Source: Mesorhabditis belari
Lineage: Eukaryota > Nematoda > Chromadorea > Rhabditida > Rhabditidae
Assembly (NCBI GenBank): GCA_958450365.1
Contig: CAUEEP010000389.1
Location: 150,001-214,000 of the forward strand
Length of the DNA stretch: 64,000 nt
Reading direction: 5' to 3'
The position numbers and the translations under genes were made by a program. Below, piece by piece: positions 1-9,143 of this stretch (position 1 is the stretch's first letter; each line of letters starts with the position of its first letter). A model generated the notes under the pieces. The model worked only from the letters and a program-made list of their open reading frames with translations, was not told the DNA's origin and searched no databases.

Positions 1-2432
1 CCCCACTAGTGGATCCGACGATCCCCGACTTCGTGCCAGAGCAAGAGGACAACTTGGCCGGTGATATTGACCCATTTAACGAAATCTTTACAGCTCCGGA
101 GGTTTGGTCTCGTCTCTCCCGATGCTCCAACACCGCGCCTGGTCCGGACCTCCTTCGCTACGCCGTGTGGAAGAAGTACGACAACGGTGCACACATCCTT
201 GCCTCGCTCTTCAACGCTTGTCACCGACTACATCACGTGCCAGCGAAATGGAATCAATCCTCGACGGTGCTGCTCCACAAGAAGGGCGACAAAAGAGAAG
301 TTAACAACTGGAGACCTATCTCCATGTCCAACACTATTTCAAAGGTTTACACTTCAACTTTAGCAAATCGTCTTGGGAAGTGGGCAAGCCGCCATGGACG
401 TATCTCCAAATCGCAGAAGGGCTTCGTGGCAGCCGACGGATGTGCGGAACACAACTTCGTCCTCCAATCGACCATCGTGGATGCTCGCCGGAACCGAAAA
501 CAAGTTTCAATGGCATGGCTTGACCTAACAAATGCCTTTGGTAGTGTTCCCCATCAATCCATTTTCAGTGCCCTAAAGTACGCCGGACTCAACGACACTG
601 CCATCGAGGTCATCCGCCGTCTCTACGCCAACTGCTCCACAACCATCCGAAGCTCTACTGGTCCGACCAACGACATCCCAATTCAGGCAGGAGTAAAGCA
701 GGGTTGCCCTTTGTCACCCATTATCTTTAATTTAACACTTGAGCCTCTTCTCCGAGCCATCTCCCAAGTCAACAACGGATACAAGATGCATGGACGAAAT
801 GTGGATGTGCTGGCATACGCGGACGACCTCGCGGTAATCACAGGTACTCCAACCCAACTTCAGAAAACACTTGATGTCGTCTCCTCGGCAGCTGACTGGT
901 TGGGCCTGAAGTTCAACTCCAAGAAGTGCGCCAGCCTGTGCATCGATGGGAAGAAGAATAAAGCACTCAACAACCAACTATGAGTACAAGGGGAGTTTAT
1001 AGCCGTCCACTCTGAGGACGACCTATATGAACACCTAGGCACACCAACCGGCTATCACTCCGCCCCCAGCGCTCAGAAGGTGATTGAGAAGATGACCGCC
1101 CAGCTCGACGCCCTCGACTCCTCGTTACTCGCCCCATGGCAGAAGGCCGACGCCATCAACACATTTGTTTTACCGTGTATCTCTTTTCATCTAAAAAATG
1201 GTGTTGTAGCTAAGAAACCACTTACAGCATTCGACAACAAGCTCAAGGCCGTCGCCAAGAAATGGATGAATCTGCCGGAACGCGCCAGCCCAGAAGTCCT
1301 CTACCTCTCCAGTCAGATGGGTGGTTTAGGTCTACAGAAAATTTCAGTTCTCGCGGATGTCTCCAAGCTTGTGCACGGCCTCCGACTACTCACCTCACCA
1401 GATGTCAAGGACTTCGCCGCAGCCTGCCTCCACGAGACGGTGACCAAACGACTTCGGAGGGCGATACGTAACGAACAAGAAATTACTCAGTATCTGAACG
1501 GTTCAATGGAAGGAGATTTCAGGCTTGAGTCCAGCGACATCACCAACATGTGGATCCGACTACGCAAAGCGACTCGAAGACTGAAGGCGAAGATGGACAT
1601 CGAATGGAAATGGGAATCTGGAAAAGTTAACCTCTTATTAAACAAAACCCAACTTCCAGCCTCAACCGTCGAATACTCCCTTCGCTGTGCTGTCCGAGAG
1701 TTCTACCGACAGAGCCTCATCTCCAAGCCGGATCAGGGAAAAGTTTATAGCCTTACGACCAGTTCAAACTGCTCGAACCACTTTCTGCAAACGGGTCAAT
1801 TCACCCGTTTTGCAGACTGGAGATTTATCCATCGAGCACGTTTGGACTGTGTCCCCCTGAATGCCACTAAGAGATTTGGTAATGGAAACAAAAGTTGCAG
1901 GCGATGTGGACACGCGTCCGAAACTCTTCCCCACGTATTGTGCCATTGCAAGCCCCATTTCGCCACGATCACCCGAAGACACAACGCCATCTTGGACCGA
2001 CTCGTAAAGGCTGTTAAGATTCCTGAAACTTCACTAATGCGTATTAACCAACAAGTTCCAGGCATTAACTCCGACCTACGGCCCGACCTTGTCATCCAGG
2101 ACCACCAAGCCAAGACGGTGACCATCATCGACGTAACAATGCCCTTCGAGAACCGAGTGGACGCCTTCATCAACTCCAGACAAGAGAAGCTTCGGAAGTA
2201 CGACGACATCTCCAACCAGCTCCGTGCCCTCAACTACGACGTCTATCTGGATGCTTTTACGGTCGGCCCTCTTGGTGGATGGTGTTTAAACAATGACATT
2301 ATACTTAGAAAACTCGGCGTGTCGCTCAAATATGGCCAACTCATGAAGAAGCTAATGGTGACGGACGCGATCAAATGGTCACGGGATATCTACGTGGAGC
2401 ACCTCACCGGAAATAAGCAATATGATCATTGA
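1..2432 (+). pseudogene. family A RT/RLE polyprotein, partial, with internal stop
   Basis: Codes for the RT and C-terminal endonuclease parts of the family A protein. Visible RT motifs in order: NWRPISMSN, GFVAADGCAEHNF, AWLDLTNAFGS (catalytic Asp), AGVKQGCPLSP, LAYADDLAV (YADD) and EHLGTPTGY. The C-terminal part has the CRRC...H...C knuckle typical of R2-type proteins, then RPDLV and IIDVTMPFE of the restriction-like endonuclease. The reading frame is broken by TGA at 981-983, where sister copies read CGA (Arg). This looks like a C-to-T change, and the same frame reopens right after it. The normal stop is at 2430-2432. The N-terminal zinc-finger region lies outside the window. A full-length protein from this copy is not expected. 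Confidence 0.88.
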
Positions 2433-2662
2433 GCAGAGAGAAGCCCTACTTGTTGTCTTACATCTATTACTACTGATTATATTTTTCAACTTTCCTAAAA
2501 TTGTCGTCTCTCAGACCAATTTTTCAATATATGCTATTATGATTCATTTAACCTATCTGATTTTCCTATGCAAATACTTCTGACTGTATTTGTATTCATC
2601 AATTATGCCATCGGGCAACATATATTATTGAAATTTCAAAAGCATTATCTGAATAAACTTCC
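1..2662 (+). mobile_element. U2-specific RLE retrotransposon, family A, 5' end outside window
   Basis: 3' part of a family A element. The window starts inside the coding region, at the position equivalent to 14693 of the copy at 12874. The 230-bp 3' UTR (2433-2662) contains a small TGCC-atcg-GGCA-like hairpin and ends in AATAAACTTCC directly before the target copy at 2663-2682. That target copy has one change (GGCCTAAT for GGCTTAAT). It is followed without a gap by the 3' half of U2, so the element sits in the standard site. Confidence 0.9.
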
Positions 2663-2682
2663 TCTGTTCTTATCGGCCTAAT

Positions 2683-2813
2683 CTCCGGTACGAGTTCTAT
2701 TGAACTCATCGAGATTAATCAATTTTTGGAACGGGTACGGTTTGTAGAAGCTTGCTTCTCGCCGTACAGCGTCGGCCCGCTATTGCACTTACCGGCGGGA
2801 TCGGCGCACACCC
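2683..2813 (+). pseudogene. U2: U2 snRNA gene, 3' part (interrupted)
   Basis: Equivalent to U2 nt 58-188. It contains the Sm-site region (ATCAATTTTTGGAACG) followed by two stem-loops that correspond to stem-loops III and IV of U2. The 5' part is missing because the gene is interrupted by the element ending at 2662. A CCCCC-agtgat-GGGGG inverted repeat lies at the 3' boundary. Confidence 0.92.
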
Positions 2814-2931
2814 CCAGTGATGGGGGAACAAAATAAAGAACGAAAAACAAAGCGCAAAGCGACAGTCTTCCTTTATTTTATCGAAACCTACAAGCAAACC
2901 ATCATCTTTACTCTACCGGCGAAAAGCAAAA

Positions 2932-3050
2932 AGCTTACGACACTCGGGATTCCCAAGCCGTCTCCGATCCAAGTACTAACCGAGCCCAACGTTGCTTAAC
3001 TTGGCAGATCGGACGGGATGCCGTGTTTTCAACGTGGTATGGTCGTAAGC
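2932..3050 (-). rRNA. 5S: 5S rRNA
   Basis: A 119-nt 5S rRNA on the minus strand. The reverse complement starts GCTTACGACCATACCACGTT, contains the internal promoter segments AAGTTAAGCAACGTTG and GTACTTGGATCGGAGACGG, and ends GTCGTAAGCT. It closely matches nematode 5S rRNA from recall. The terminal stem pairs GCTTACGAC with GTCGTAAGC. A T5 run on the minus strand at 2928-2932 fits a Pol III terminator. It lies between U2 and SL1 and is transcribed opposite to both. Confidence 0.97.
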
Positions 3051-3084
3051 GAGTGCTGGGCGGTGAAAGACGGTTGAAATAGTT

Positions 3085-3174
3085 GAAAGGAAAGAAAGGA
3101 AAGAAAGGAAAGAAAGGAAAGAAAGGAAAGAAAGGAAAGAAAGGAAAGAAAGAAAGAAAGAAAGAGAGAGAAAG
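3085..3174 (+). repeat. GGAAAGAAA microsatellite
   Basis: Purine-only repeat of GGAAAGAAA units decaying to GAAA and GA at the right edge, between 5S and SL1. The copy number differs between units. Long Lys/Gly or Phe/Leu/Ser reading frames across it are repeat artefacts. Confidence 0.95.
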
Positions 3175-3234
3175 CTATCCTTTATCACCGAAGAGACGCG
3201 AGACGACGCGACTGTGTGCACCTTTTGTGTGTCT

Positions 3235-3262
3235 CGTAGGAAAAAGCGGCTGCTGGCCTACG
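3235..3262 (+). promoter_or_regulatory. inverted repeat upstream of SL1, possible promoter element
   Basis: CGTAGG and CCTACG form a 6-bp inverted repeat at about -64 to -37 from the SL1 start. That is roughly where nematode snRNA-type proximal elements lie. It is unchanged in every complete unit. The promoter role is inference from position only. Confidence 0.35.
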
Positions 3263-3298
3263 ACCTCTACACATAGCGCCACAGAGATCTCCCACTTC

Positions 3299-3395
3299 GG
3301 TTTAATTACCCAAGTTTGAGGTTAGCATTAACCCCAAGACCTTGTAAAAGTGTCTTGATAAAATTTTGGAACGCATCCCCGTCAAGGGGATGCAC
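3299..3395 (+). ncRNA. SL1: SL1 spliced leader RNA
   Basis: Donates the 22-nt leader to the 5' ends of mRNAs by trans-splicing. Positions 3299-3320 read as the canonical nematode SL1 (GGTTTAATTACC...TTTGAG) and are followed at once by the GT of the splice donor. An Sm site (AAAATTTTGGAAC) at about 3360-3372 precedes a closing hairpin GCATCCCC/GGGGATGC at 3373-3393. The length of about 97 nt is close to known SL1 RNAs. The exact 3' end is estimated. Confidence 0.97.
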
Positions 3396-3604
3396 AAAGG
3401 GAATGCGAAAGTTGAGAGTGAAGTGGAAAGGCTTTCGTGCTGTTCGTTTCATTTTGTCATCAAGTCGGTTCGTTCGATTCATTTTTAATCATTTACGGTA
3501 ATCAATGAGTGGCGAAGAAGCGCAGGGGTTTTTCTTCCCCTTCAAACTACCGTATAGTAGCCATTAATAGCCATTATACCGTACCTACATTTTTATACCG
3601 TACG
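3396..3604 (+). other. SL1-U2 spacer, truncated
   Basis: First 209 bp of the spacer that normally leads to the next U2 gene. It stops inside the ATACCGTAC-rich part and joins directly to the interior of a family A element at 3605. The missing spacer, the U2 5' half and the element 5' end were lost together, so this is a deletion and not a normal 5'-truncated insertion. Confidence 0.85.
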
Positions 3605-4891
3605 AAGGCCGACGCCATCAACACCTTTGTTCTACCGTGTATTTCTTTTCATCTAAAAAATGGTGTTGTAGCTAAGAAACCACTTACAGCATTCGACAAC
3701 AAGCTCAAGTCCGCCGCCAAGAAGTGGATGAATCTGCCTGAACGAGCCAGCCCAGAAGTCATCTATCTCTCCAATCAGATGGGTGGCTTAGGACTACAGA
3801 AAATTTCAGTACTGGCGGATGTCTCCCAACTTGTGCACGGCTTCCGACTACTCACCTCACCAGATGTCAAGGATTTCGCCGCAGCCTGCCTCCACGAGAC
3901 GGTGACCAAACGACTCCGAAGGGCTATCCGTAACGAACAAGAAATTAGCCAATATCTTAACGGTTCAATGGAGGGAAATTTCAGCCTCGAGTCCAGCGAC
4001 ATCACCAACATGTGGAGCCGACTACGCATAGCAACTCGAAGACTGAAAGCGAAGATGGACATCGAATGGAAATGGGAATCTGGCAAAATTAACCTTTTAC
4101 TAAATAAAACCCAACTTCCAGCCACAACCGTCGAATACTCCCTTCGTTCTGCCGTCCGAGAGTTCTACCGCCAGAGCCTCATCTCAAGCCGGATCAGGGG
4201 AAAGTTTATAGCTTAACGACCAGTTCAAACTGCTCGAACCACTTTCTGCAAACGGGTCAATTCACCCGTTTTGCAGACTGAGATTCATCCATCGAGCACG
4301 TTTGGACTGTGTCCCCTGAATGCGACTAAAAGATTTGGTAATGGTAACAAAAATTGCAGGCGATGTGGACACTCCTCCGAAACTCTTCCCCACGTGTTAT
4401 GCCATTGCAAGCCCCATCTCGCGACGATCACCCGAAGACACAACGCCATCTTGGACCGACTCGTAAAGGCTGTTAAGATTCCTGAAACTTCACTAATGCG
4501 TATTAACCAACAAGTTCCAGGCATTAACTCCGACCTACGGCCCGACCTTGTCATCCAGGACGACCAAGCCAAGACGGTGACCCTCATCGACGTAACAATG
4601 CCCTTCGAGAACCGAGTGGACGCCTTCATCAACTCCAGACAAGAGAAGCTTCGGAAGTACGACGACATCGCCAACCAACTCCGGGCCCTCAACTACGACG
4701 TCTACCTGGACGCTTTTACGGTCGGCCCTCTTGGTGGATGGTGCTTAACTAATGATGTTATACTTAGGAAACTCGGCGTCTCACTGCGATATGGTCAACT
4801 CATGAAGAAACTGATGGTCTCGGATGCGATCAAATGGTCTCGCGATATCTACGTCGAGCACCTCACCGGAAACAAACAATATGTTGATTGA
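3605..4891 (+). pseudogene. family A RT C-terminus and RLE domain, frameshifted
   Basis: Encodes the end of RT, the CCHC knuckle and the RLE domain of the family A protein. Compared with the copy at 12874 there is a one-base deletion near 4195, local indels around 4212, and single-base deletions near 4279 and 4313. The frame is therefore open to 4216 and then again from about 4271 to 4891. The first part happens to be in frame with spacer sequence upstream, which has no coding significance. Confidence 0.88.
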
Positions 4892-5119
4892 GCAGAGAGA
4901 AGTTCTTACTTATTGTCCTACATTCATTATTATTTGAATTTGTCATTTTCCTCAAAAATTGTTGTATCTTAAAACAATTTTCTATATATTCTATTGTGAT
5001 TTATTGACCTTATCGCTTCATTCCATGCAAGTACTTCTATTTGTATTTGTATTCATCAATTATGCCATCGGGCAACATATATTATTGAAATTTCAAAAGC
5101 ATTATCTGAATAAACTTCC
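3605..5119 (+). mobile_element. family A retrotransposon, 5'-deleted
   Basis: Last 1515 bp of a family A element, starting within the RT thumb region (KADAINTF). The 3' end at 5119 abuts the target copy at 5120-5139 and the U2 3' half. The 3' UTR is 4892-5119. Confidence 0.9.
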
Positions 5120-5139
5120 TCTGTTCTTATCGGCTTAAT

Positions 5140-5270
5140 CTCCGGTACGAGTTCTATTGAACTCATCGAGATTAATCAATTTTTGGAACGGGTACGGTTT
5201 GTAGAAGCTTGCTTCTCGCCGTACAGCGTCGGCCCGCTATTGCACTTACCGGCGGGATCGGCGCACACCC
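5140..5270 (+). pseudogene. U2: U2 snRNA gene, 3' part (interrupted)
   Basis: U2 nt 58-188 following the target copy at 5120-5139. The sequence is the same as 2683-2813. The 5' part is absent because of the upstream element. Confidence 0.92.
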
Positions 5271-5388
5271 CCAGTGATGGGGGAACAAAATAAAGAACGA
5301 AAAACAAAGCGCAAAGCGACAGTCTTCCTTTATTTTATCGAAACCTACAAGCAAACCATCATCTTTACTCTACCGGCGAAAAGCAAAA

Positions 5389-5507
5389 AGCTTACGACAC
5401 TCGGGATTCCCAAGCCGTCTCCGATCCAAGTACTAACCGAGCCCAACGTTGCTTAACTTGGCAGATCGGACGGGATGCCGTGTTTTCAACGTGGTATGGT
5501 CGTAAGC
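5389..5507 (-). rRNA. 5S: 5S rRNA
   Basis: Second 5S copy, identical to 2932-3050 as far as read, with the same T5 run beyond its 3' end. Confidence 0.97.
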
Positions 5508-5543
5508 GAGTGCTGGGCGGTGAAAGACGGTTGAAATAGTTGT

Positions 5544-5640
5544 AAGGAAAGAAAGGAAAGAAAGGAAAGAAAGGAAAGAAAGGAAAGAAAGGAAAGAAAG
5601 GAAAGAAAGGAAAGAAAGAAAGAAAGAAAGAGAGAGAAAG
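5544..5640 (+). repeat. GGAAAGAAA microsatellite
   Basis: Expanded copy. Its left edge reads TTGTAAGG instead of TTGAAAGG. Confidence 0.94.
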
Positions 5641-5764
5641 CTATCCTTTATCACCGAAGAGACGCGAGACGACGCGACTGTGTGCACCTTTTGTGTGTCT
5701 CGTAGGAAAAAGCGGCTGCTGGCCTACGACCTCTACACATAGCGCCACAGAGATCTCCCACTTC

Positions 5765-5860
5765 GGTTTAATTACCCAAGTTTGAGGTTAGCATTAACCC
5801 CAAGACCTTGTAAAAGTGTCTTGATAAAATTTGGAACGCATCCCCGTCAAGGGGATGCAC
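5765..5860 (+). ncRNA. SL1: SL1 spliced leader RNA, Sm-site variant
   Basis: Same leader, donor and 3' hairpin as 3299-3395, but the Sm site has one T fewer (AAAATTTGG instead of AAAATTTTGG). The copy at 38079 has the same change. Whether this lowers Sm assembly is not known from sequence. Confidence 0.94.
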
Positions 5861-6638
5861 AAAGGGAATGCGAAAGTTGAGAGTGAAGTGGAAAGGCTTT
5901 CGTGCTGTTCTTTTCATTTTGTCATCAAGTCGGTTCGTTCGATTCATTTTTAATCATTTACGGTAATCAATGAGTGGCGAAGAAGCGCAGGGGTTTTTCT
6001 TCCCCTTCAAACTACCGTATAGTAGCCATTAATAGCCATTATACCGTACCTACATTTTTATACCGTACGTACATTGTTACCCAAAAAAAAATGAGCGTTT
6101 TTTCGGCGCGAGGGCCACTGATTCACTTTCAGTGAATCAGTGGGTGCGAAACTCTTCCACTATATGGTGGAAAAAATTTTGAAAAATAGGTCTTGTTGTA
6201 GTGGTGAAATTGAGTCGAAATTGATCAAAATTGAAATTCATCAAATGCGAAAACTCCAACAAGAATCATCGAAATACATTGATTACGAACTTTCAAACAA
6301 TGCAGTGAATTTAAAGGATGTTCTTTAAAGGAAGTGCTGTTACTTTTCGTTTGAATAATTTATCAGAAGACGAAACACAGCGATTTGTAATTATGGGAAA
6401 CAAGGGATGTGACGCTACAAAATTGACGTTGATGTTGCCTGATAGTCAAAATAAAAGCCAATCTCCGTACAACCATCAAATTACACATTCTTGCGGTATC
6501 GAAAGGGAATCACAACCATCAAATTGGTGAAATTGACGAAAAAAACACTCAACCACGCGCGTTCTTTGTGCGCGTCGCGACTCGGCCTCTTTCTGGGATC
6601 CCTGCCCAATAGATACCGCTCCCTTTCTCTCGTTCTGT
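5861..6638 (+). other. SL1-U2 spacer
   Basis: Complete spacer. It holds a cluster of ATACCGTAC-like repeats (about 6015-6075), a perfect 13-bp hairpin CCACTGATTCACT-ttc-AGTGAATCAGTGG at 6115-6143, two short overlapping open frames (about 6140-6530), a GC-rich ACGCGC/GCGCGT inverted repeat, and the presumed U2 promoter in the last ~100 bp. No recognised gene family. Confidence 0.7.
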
Positions 6639-6695
6639 ATCGCTTCTGGCCTCTGGCTAAGATCAATGTGTAGTATCTGTTCTTATCGGCTTAAT
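6639..6695 (+). pseudogene. U2: U2 snRNA gene, 5' part (interrupted)
   Basis: U2 nt 1-57, starting ATCGCTTCTGGCC and including the branch-site recognition sequence GTAGTA. The target segment 6676-6695 is the left copy of the 20-bp duplication. An N1 element separates it from the 3' half at 7761. Confidence 0.94.
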
Positions 6696-7740
6696 AGGCT
6701 TTTGGACTCGTAAATCTCGGAGATACTTCAGAGCAATCTGTCGGTCGAGTGGAAGACGAAAGCCCATAGTTTTGGACTCATCAGTCTCGGAGATACTTCA
6801 GAGCAATCTGTCGGTCGAGCGGAGGACGAAACTCATTGAGCTGTGCGGAGCAGGGAAAAACGTTGATTGGAACCACTGGCCCTCGTCACTCCACTCTTCA
6901 CGCCGCCGCCGTTTGATGGTGAAGAATCTGCTCTTCTTATCGACTCAATGAGGGACCCTGTTGAGGCAGCATTGCCGAGACAAACCTCATTGATGTCGGG
7001 CAAACTCGTCGTTCTCGTCTCGTCTCCGAAGTTGCTGCCCAGAAAGGATGCTGATGGATGCTACCAAGACGTCGATGGTGTGCCGCCGCTTCATGCCTTC
7101 CCATGCCGCCGCCTGAAGACGTCCAGCCCCTCGTATCACACCCTGCCTGCCCAGACGGTGAAGAAAGGCGTCCGAGACCCGTTCGGCCCCCTGCGATCTT
7201 GATGATGGTGCCGCCGCTTTATGCCTCAACCCTAGGCGCCATCTGACGGTGACCATGCCCGACGACTCCGCCCAATCTTTCGCTCAACGACGGTGAAGAA
7301 GCGTTCGACTGCTCCAAGACTACAAGAAGTCAGACGGTGAAGAAGATGTCGACTACTCATCCTGATGGTGTGTGCCGCCGCTTTATGCCTCAACCCTAGG
7401 CCCCCTGTGGATGCCAGAAGTCGACAATGCCTCCCTCTACCTCAACGACGGTGAAGAAGAGAGCCTCAACTCCAAAGAAGCGATCATTCATCATTTATCT
7501 TTCCGGTTCGTGATGTCTTATTTTGCAACATCTTGATTTTTGCAATCAAATGTTTTGTTCTTATTTCTGGATGTTTTCATCTTTTCGATGTCTCATCTTT
7601 CCATTTCATTGACCCACCCTTTTATATGCCGCCTCAAATTTTCTGTGTGTTGCATCCTCTCATTTTCTCAATTTTGACCCGTAATTGTCATACACCGGCC
7701 GGGGTGCATACCGAGCCCATCATTCGCTGAATAAACTTAA
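6696..7740 (+). mobile_element. non-autonomous U2-specific retroelement N1, full length
   Basis: A 1045-bp insertion between perfect 20-bp target copies at 6676-6695 and 7741-7760. It has no RT. The 5' end holds a 70-bp direct repeat (6700-6769 and 6770-6838). The middle has the target-mimic/stem-loop module at 6936-6993 and then degenerate repeats rich in GACGGTGAAGAA and GCCGCTTTATGCC...CCTAGG. The 3' end (ACCGGCCGGGGTGCATACC...GCCCATCA...CTGAATAAACTTAA) resembles the ends of the B and C families. These features suggest it is moved in trans by an autonomous element. Confidence 0.88.
6936..6995 (+). promoter_or_regulatory. target-mimic stem-loop module (N1 version)
   Basis: CTTATCGACTCAAT resembles the end of the U2 target. 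TCAATGAGG (6945-6953) pairs with CCTCATTGA (6985-6993), enclosing the GGCA-gcat-TGCC hairpin at 6965-6976. ATG-TCG-GGC starts at 6993. The pairing is kept by compensatory changes relative to the other families. Confidence 0.7.
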
Positions 7741-7760
7741 TCTGTTCTTATCGGCTTAAT

Positions 7761-7891
7761 CTCCGGTACGAGTTCTATTGAACTCATCGAGATTAATCAA
7801 TTTTTGGAACGGGTACGGTTTGTAGAAGCTTGCTTCTCGCCGTACAGCGTCGGCCCGCTATTGCACTTACCGGCGGGATCGGCGCACACCC
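7761..7891 (+). pseudogene. U2: U2 snRNA gene, 3' part (interrupted)
   Basis: Completes the U2 gene split by the N1 insertion. Together with 6639-6695 all U2 nucleotides are present, which shows a clean insertion with target duplication. Confidence 0.94.
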
Positions 7892-8009
7892 CCAGTGATG
7901 GGGGAACAAAATAAAGAACGAAAAACAAAGCGCAAAGCGACAGTCTTCCTTTATTTTATCGAAACCTACAAGCAAACCATCATCTTTACTCTACCGGCGA
8001 AAAGCAAAA

Positions 8010-8128
8010 AGCTTACGACACTCGGGATTCCCAAGCCGTCTCCGATCCAAGTACTAACCGAGCCCAACGTTGCTTAACTTGGCAGATCGGACGGGATGCC
8101 GTGTTTTCAACGTGGTATGGTCGTAAGC
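8010..8128 (-). rRNA. 5S: 5S rRNA
   Basis: Complete 119-nt copy on the minus strand, with the internal control region intact. Confidence 0.97.
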
Positions 8129-8162
8129 GAGTGCTGGGCGGTGAAAGACGGTTGAAATAGTT

Positions 8163-8260
8163 GAAAGGAAAGAAAGGAAAGAAAGGAAAGAAAGGAAAGA
8201 AAGGAAAGAAAGGAAAGAAAGAAAGAAAGGAAAGAAAGAAAGAAAGAAAGAGAGAGAAAG
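8163..8260 (+). repeat. GGAAAGAAA microsatellite
   Basis: Purine repeat between 5S and SL1, with one internal GAAAGAAAGAAA interruption. Confidence 0.94.
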
Positions 8261-8384
8261 CTATCCTTTATCACCGAAGAGACGCGAGACGACGCGACTG
8301 TGTGCACCTTTTGTGTGTCTCGTAGGAAAAAGCGGCTGCTGGCCTACGACCTCTACACATAGCGCCACAGAGATCTCCCACTTC

Positions 8385-8481
8385 GGTTTAATTACCCAAG
8401 TTTGAGGTTAGCATTAACCCCAAGACCTTGTAAAAGTGTCTTGATAAAATTTTGGAACGCATCCCCGTCAAGGGGATGCAC
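8385..8481 (+). ncRNA. SL1: SL1 spliced leader RNA
   Basis: Complete SL1 RNA gene with the standard T4 Sm site, GT donor and 3' hairpin. Confidence 0.97.
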
Positions 8482-9143
8482 AAAGGGAATGCGAAAGTTG
8501 AGAGTGAAGTGGAAAGGCTTTCGTGCTGTTCGTTTCATTTTGTCATCAAGTCGGTTCGTTCGATTCATTTTTAATCATTTACGGTAATCAATGAGTGGCG
8601 AAGAAGCGCAGGGGGTTTTCTTCCCCTTCAAACTACCGTATAGTAGCCATTAATAGCCATTATACCGTACCTACATTTTTATACCGTACGTACATTGTTA
8701 CCCAAAAAAAATGAGCGTTTTTTCGGCGCGAGGGCCACTGATTCACTTTCAGTGAATCAGTGGGTGCGAAACTCTTCCACTATATGGTGGAAAAAATTTT
8801 GAAAAATAGGTCTTGTTGTAGTGGTGAAATTGAGTCGAAATTGATCAAAATTGAAATTCATCAAATGCGAAAACTCCAACAAGAATCATCGAAATACATT
8901 GATTACGAACTTTCAAACAATGCAGTGAATTTAAAGGATGTTCTTTAAAGGAAGTGCTGTTACTTTTCGTTTGAATAATTTATCAGAAGACGAAACACAG
9001 CGATTTGTAATTATGGGAAACAAGGGATGTGACGCTACAAAATTGACGTTGATGTTGCCTGATAGTCAAAATAAAAGCCAATCTCCGTACAACCATCAAA
9101 TTACACATTCTTGCGGTATCGAAAGGGAATCACAACCATCAAA
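8482..9143 (+). other. SL1-U2 spacer, truncated
   Basis: Spacer up to ACCATCAAA, then a direct switch at about 9143 to the inside of a B1 element. The final ~115 bp of spacer, the U2 5' half and the element 5' end are missing. The 13-bp hairpin and the short open frames are retained. Confidence 0.82.

Noticed and set aside
4..16. Adjacent SpeI/BamHI-like sites (ACTAGTGGATCC) suggesting cloning-vector sequence
   Set aside because: The same bases occur within the family A coding sequence at about 14696 and 33240, in frame, so they are native.
3083..3319. Reading frames rich in GKK or FLSFLS across the purine repeat
   Set aside because: They are translations of a microsatellite whose length varies by unit; no start context or conservation beyond the repeat.
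6696..6838. Hammerhead or HDV-type ribozyme at the N1 5' end
   Set aside because: GAAA is present but no CTGATGA core for a hammerhead. Only nested stems, not the double-pseudoknot order of HDV-like ribozymes, could be drawn by eye. A covariance-model search would decide.
6696..7740. DNA transposon or LTR element (solo LTR)
   Set aside because: No terminal inverted repeats or TG...CA ends; fixed orientation, fixed site and a 20-bp target copy fit target-primed retrotransposition.
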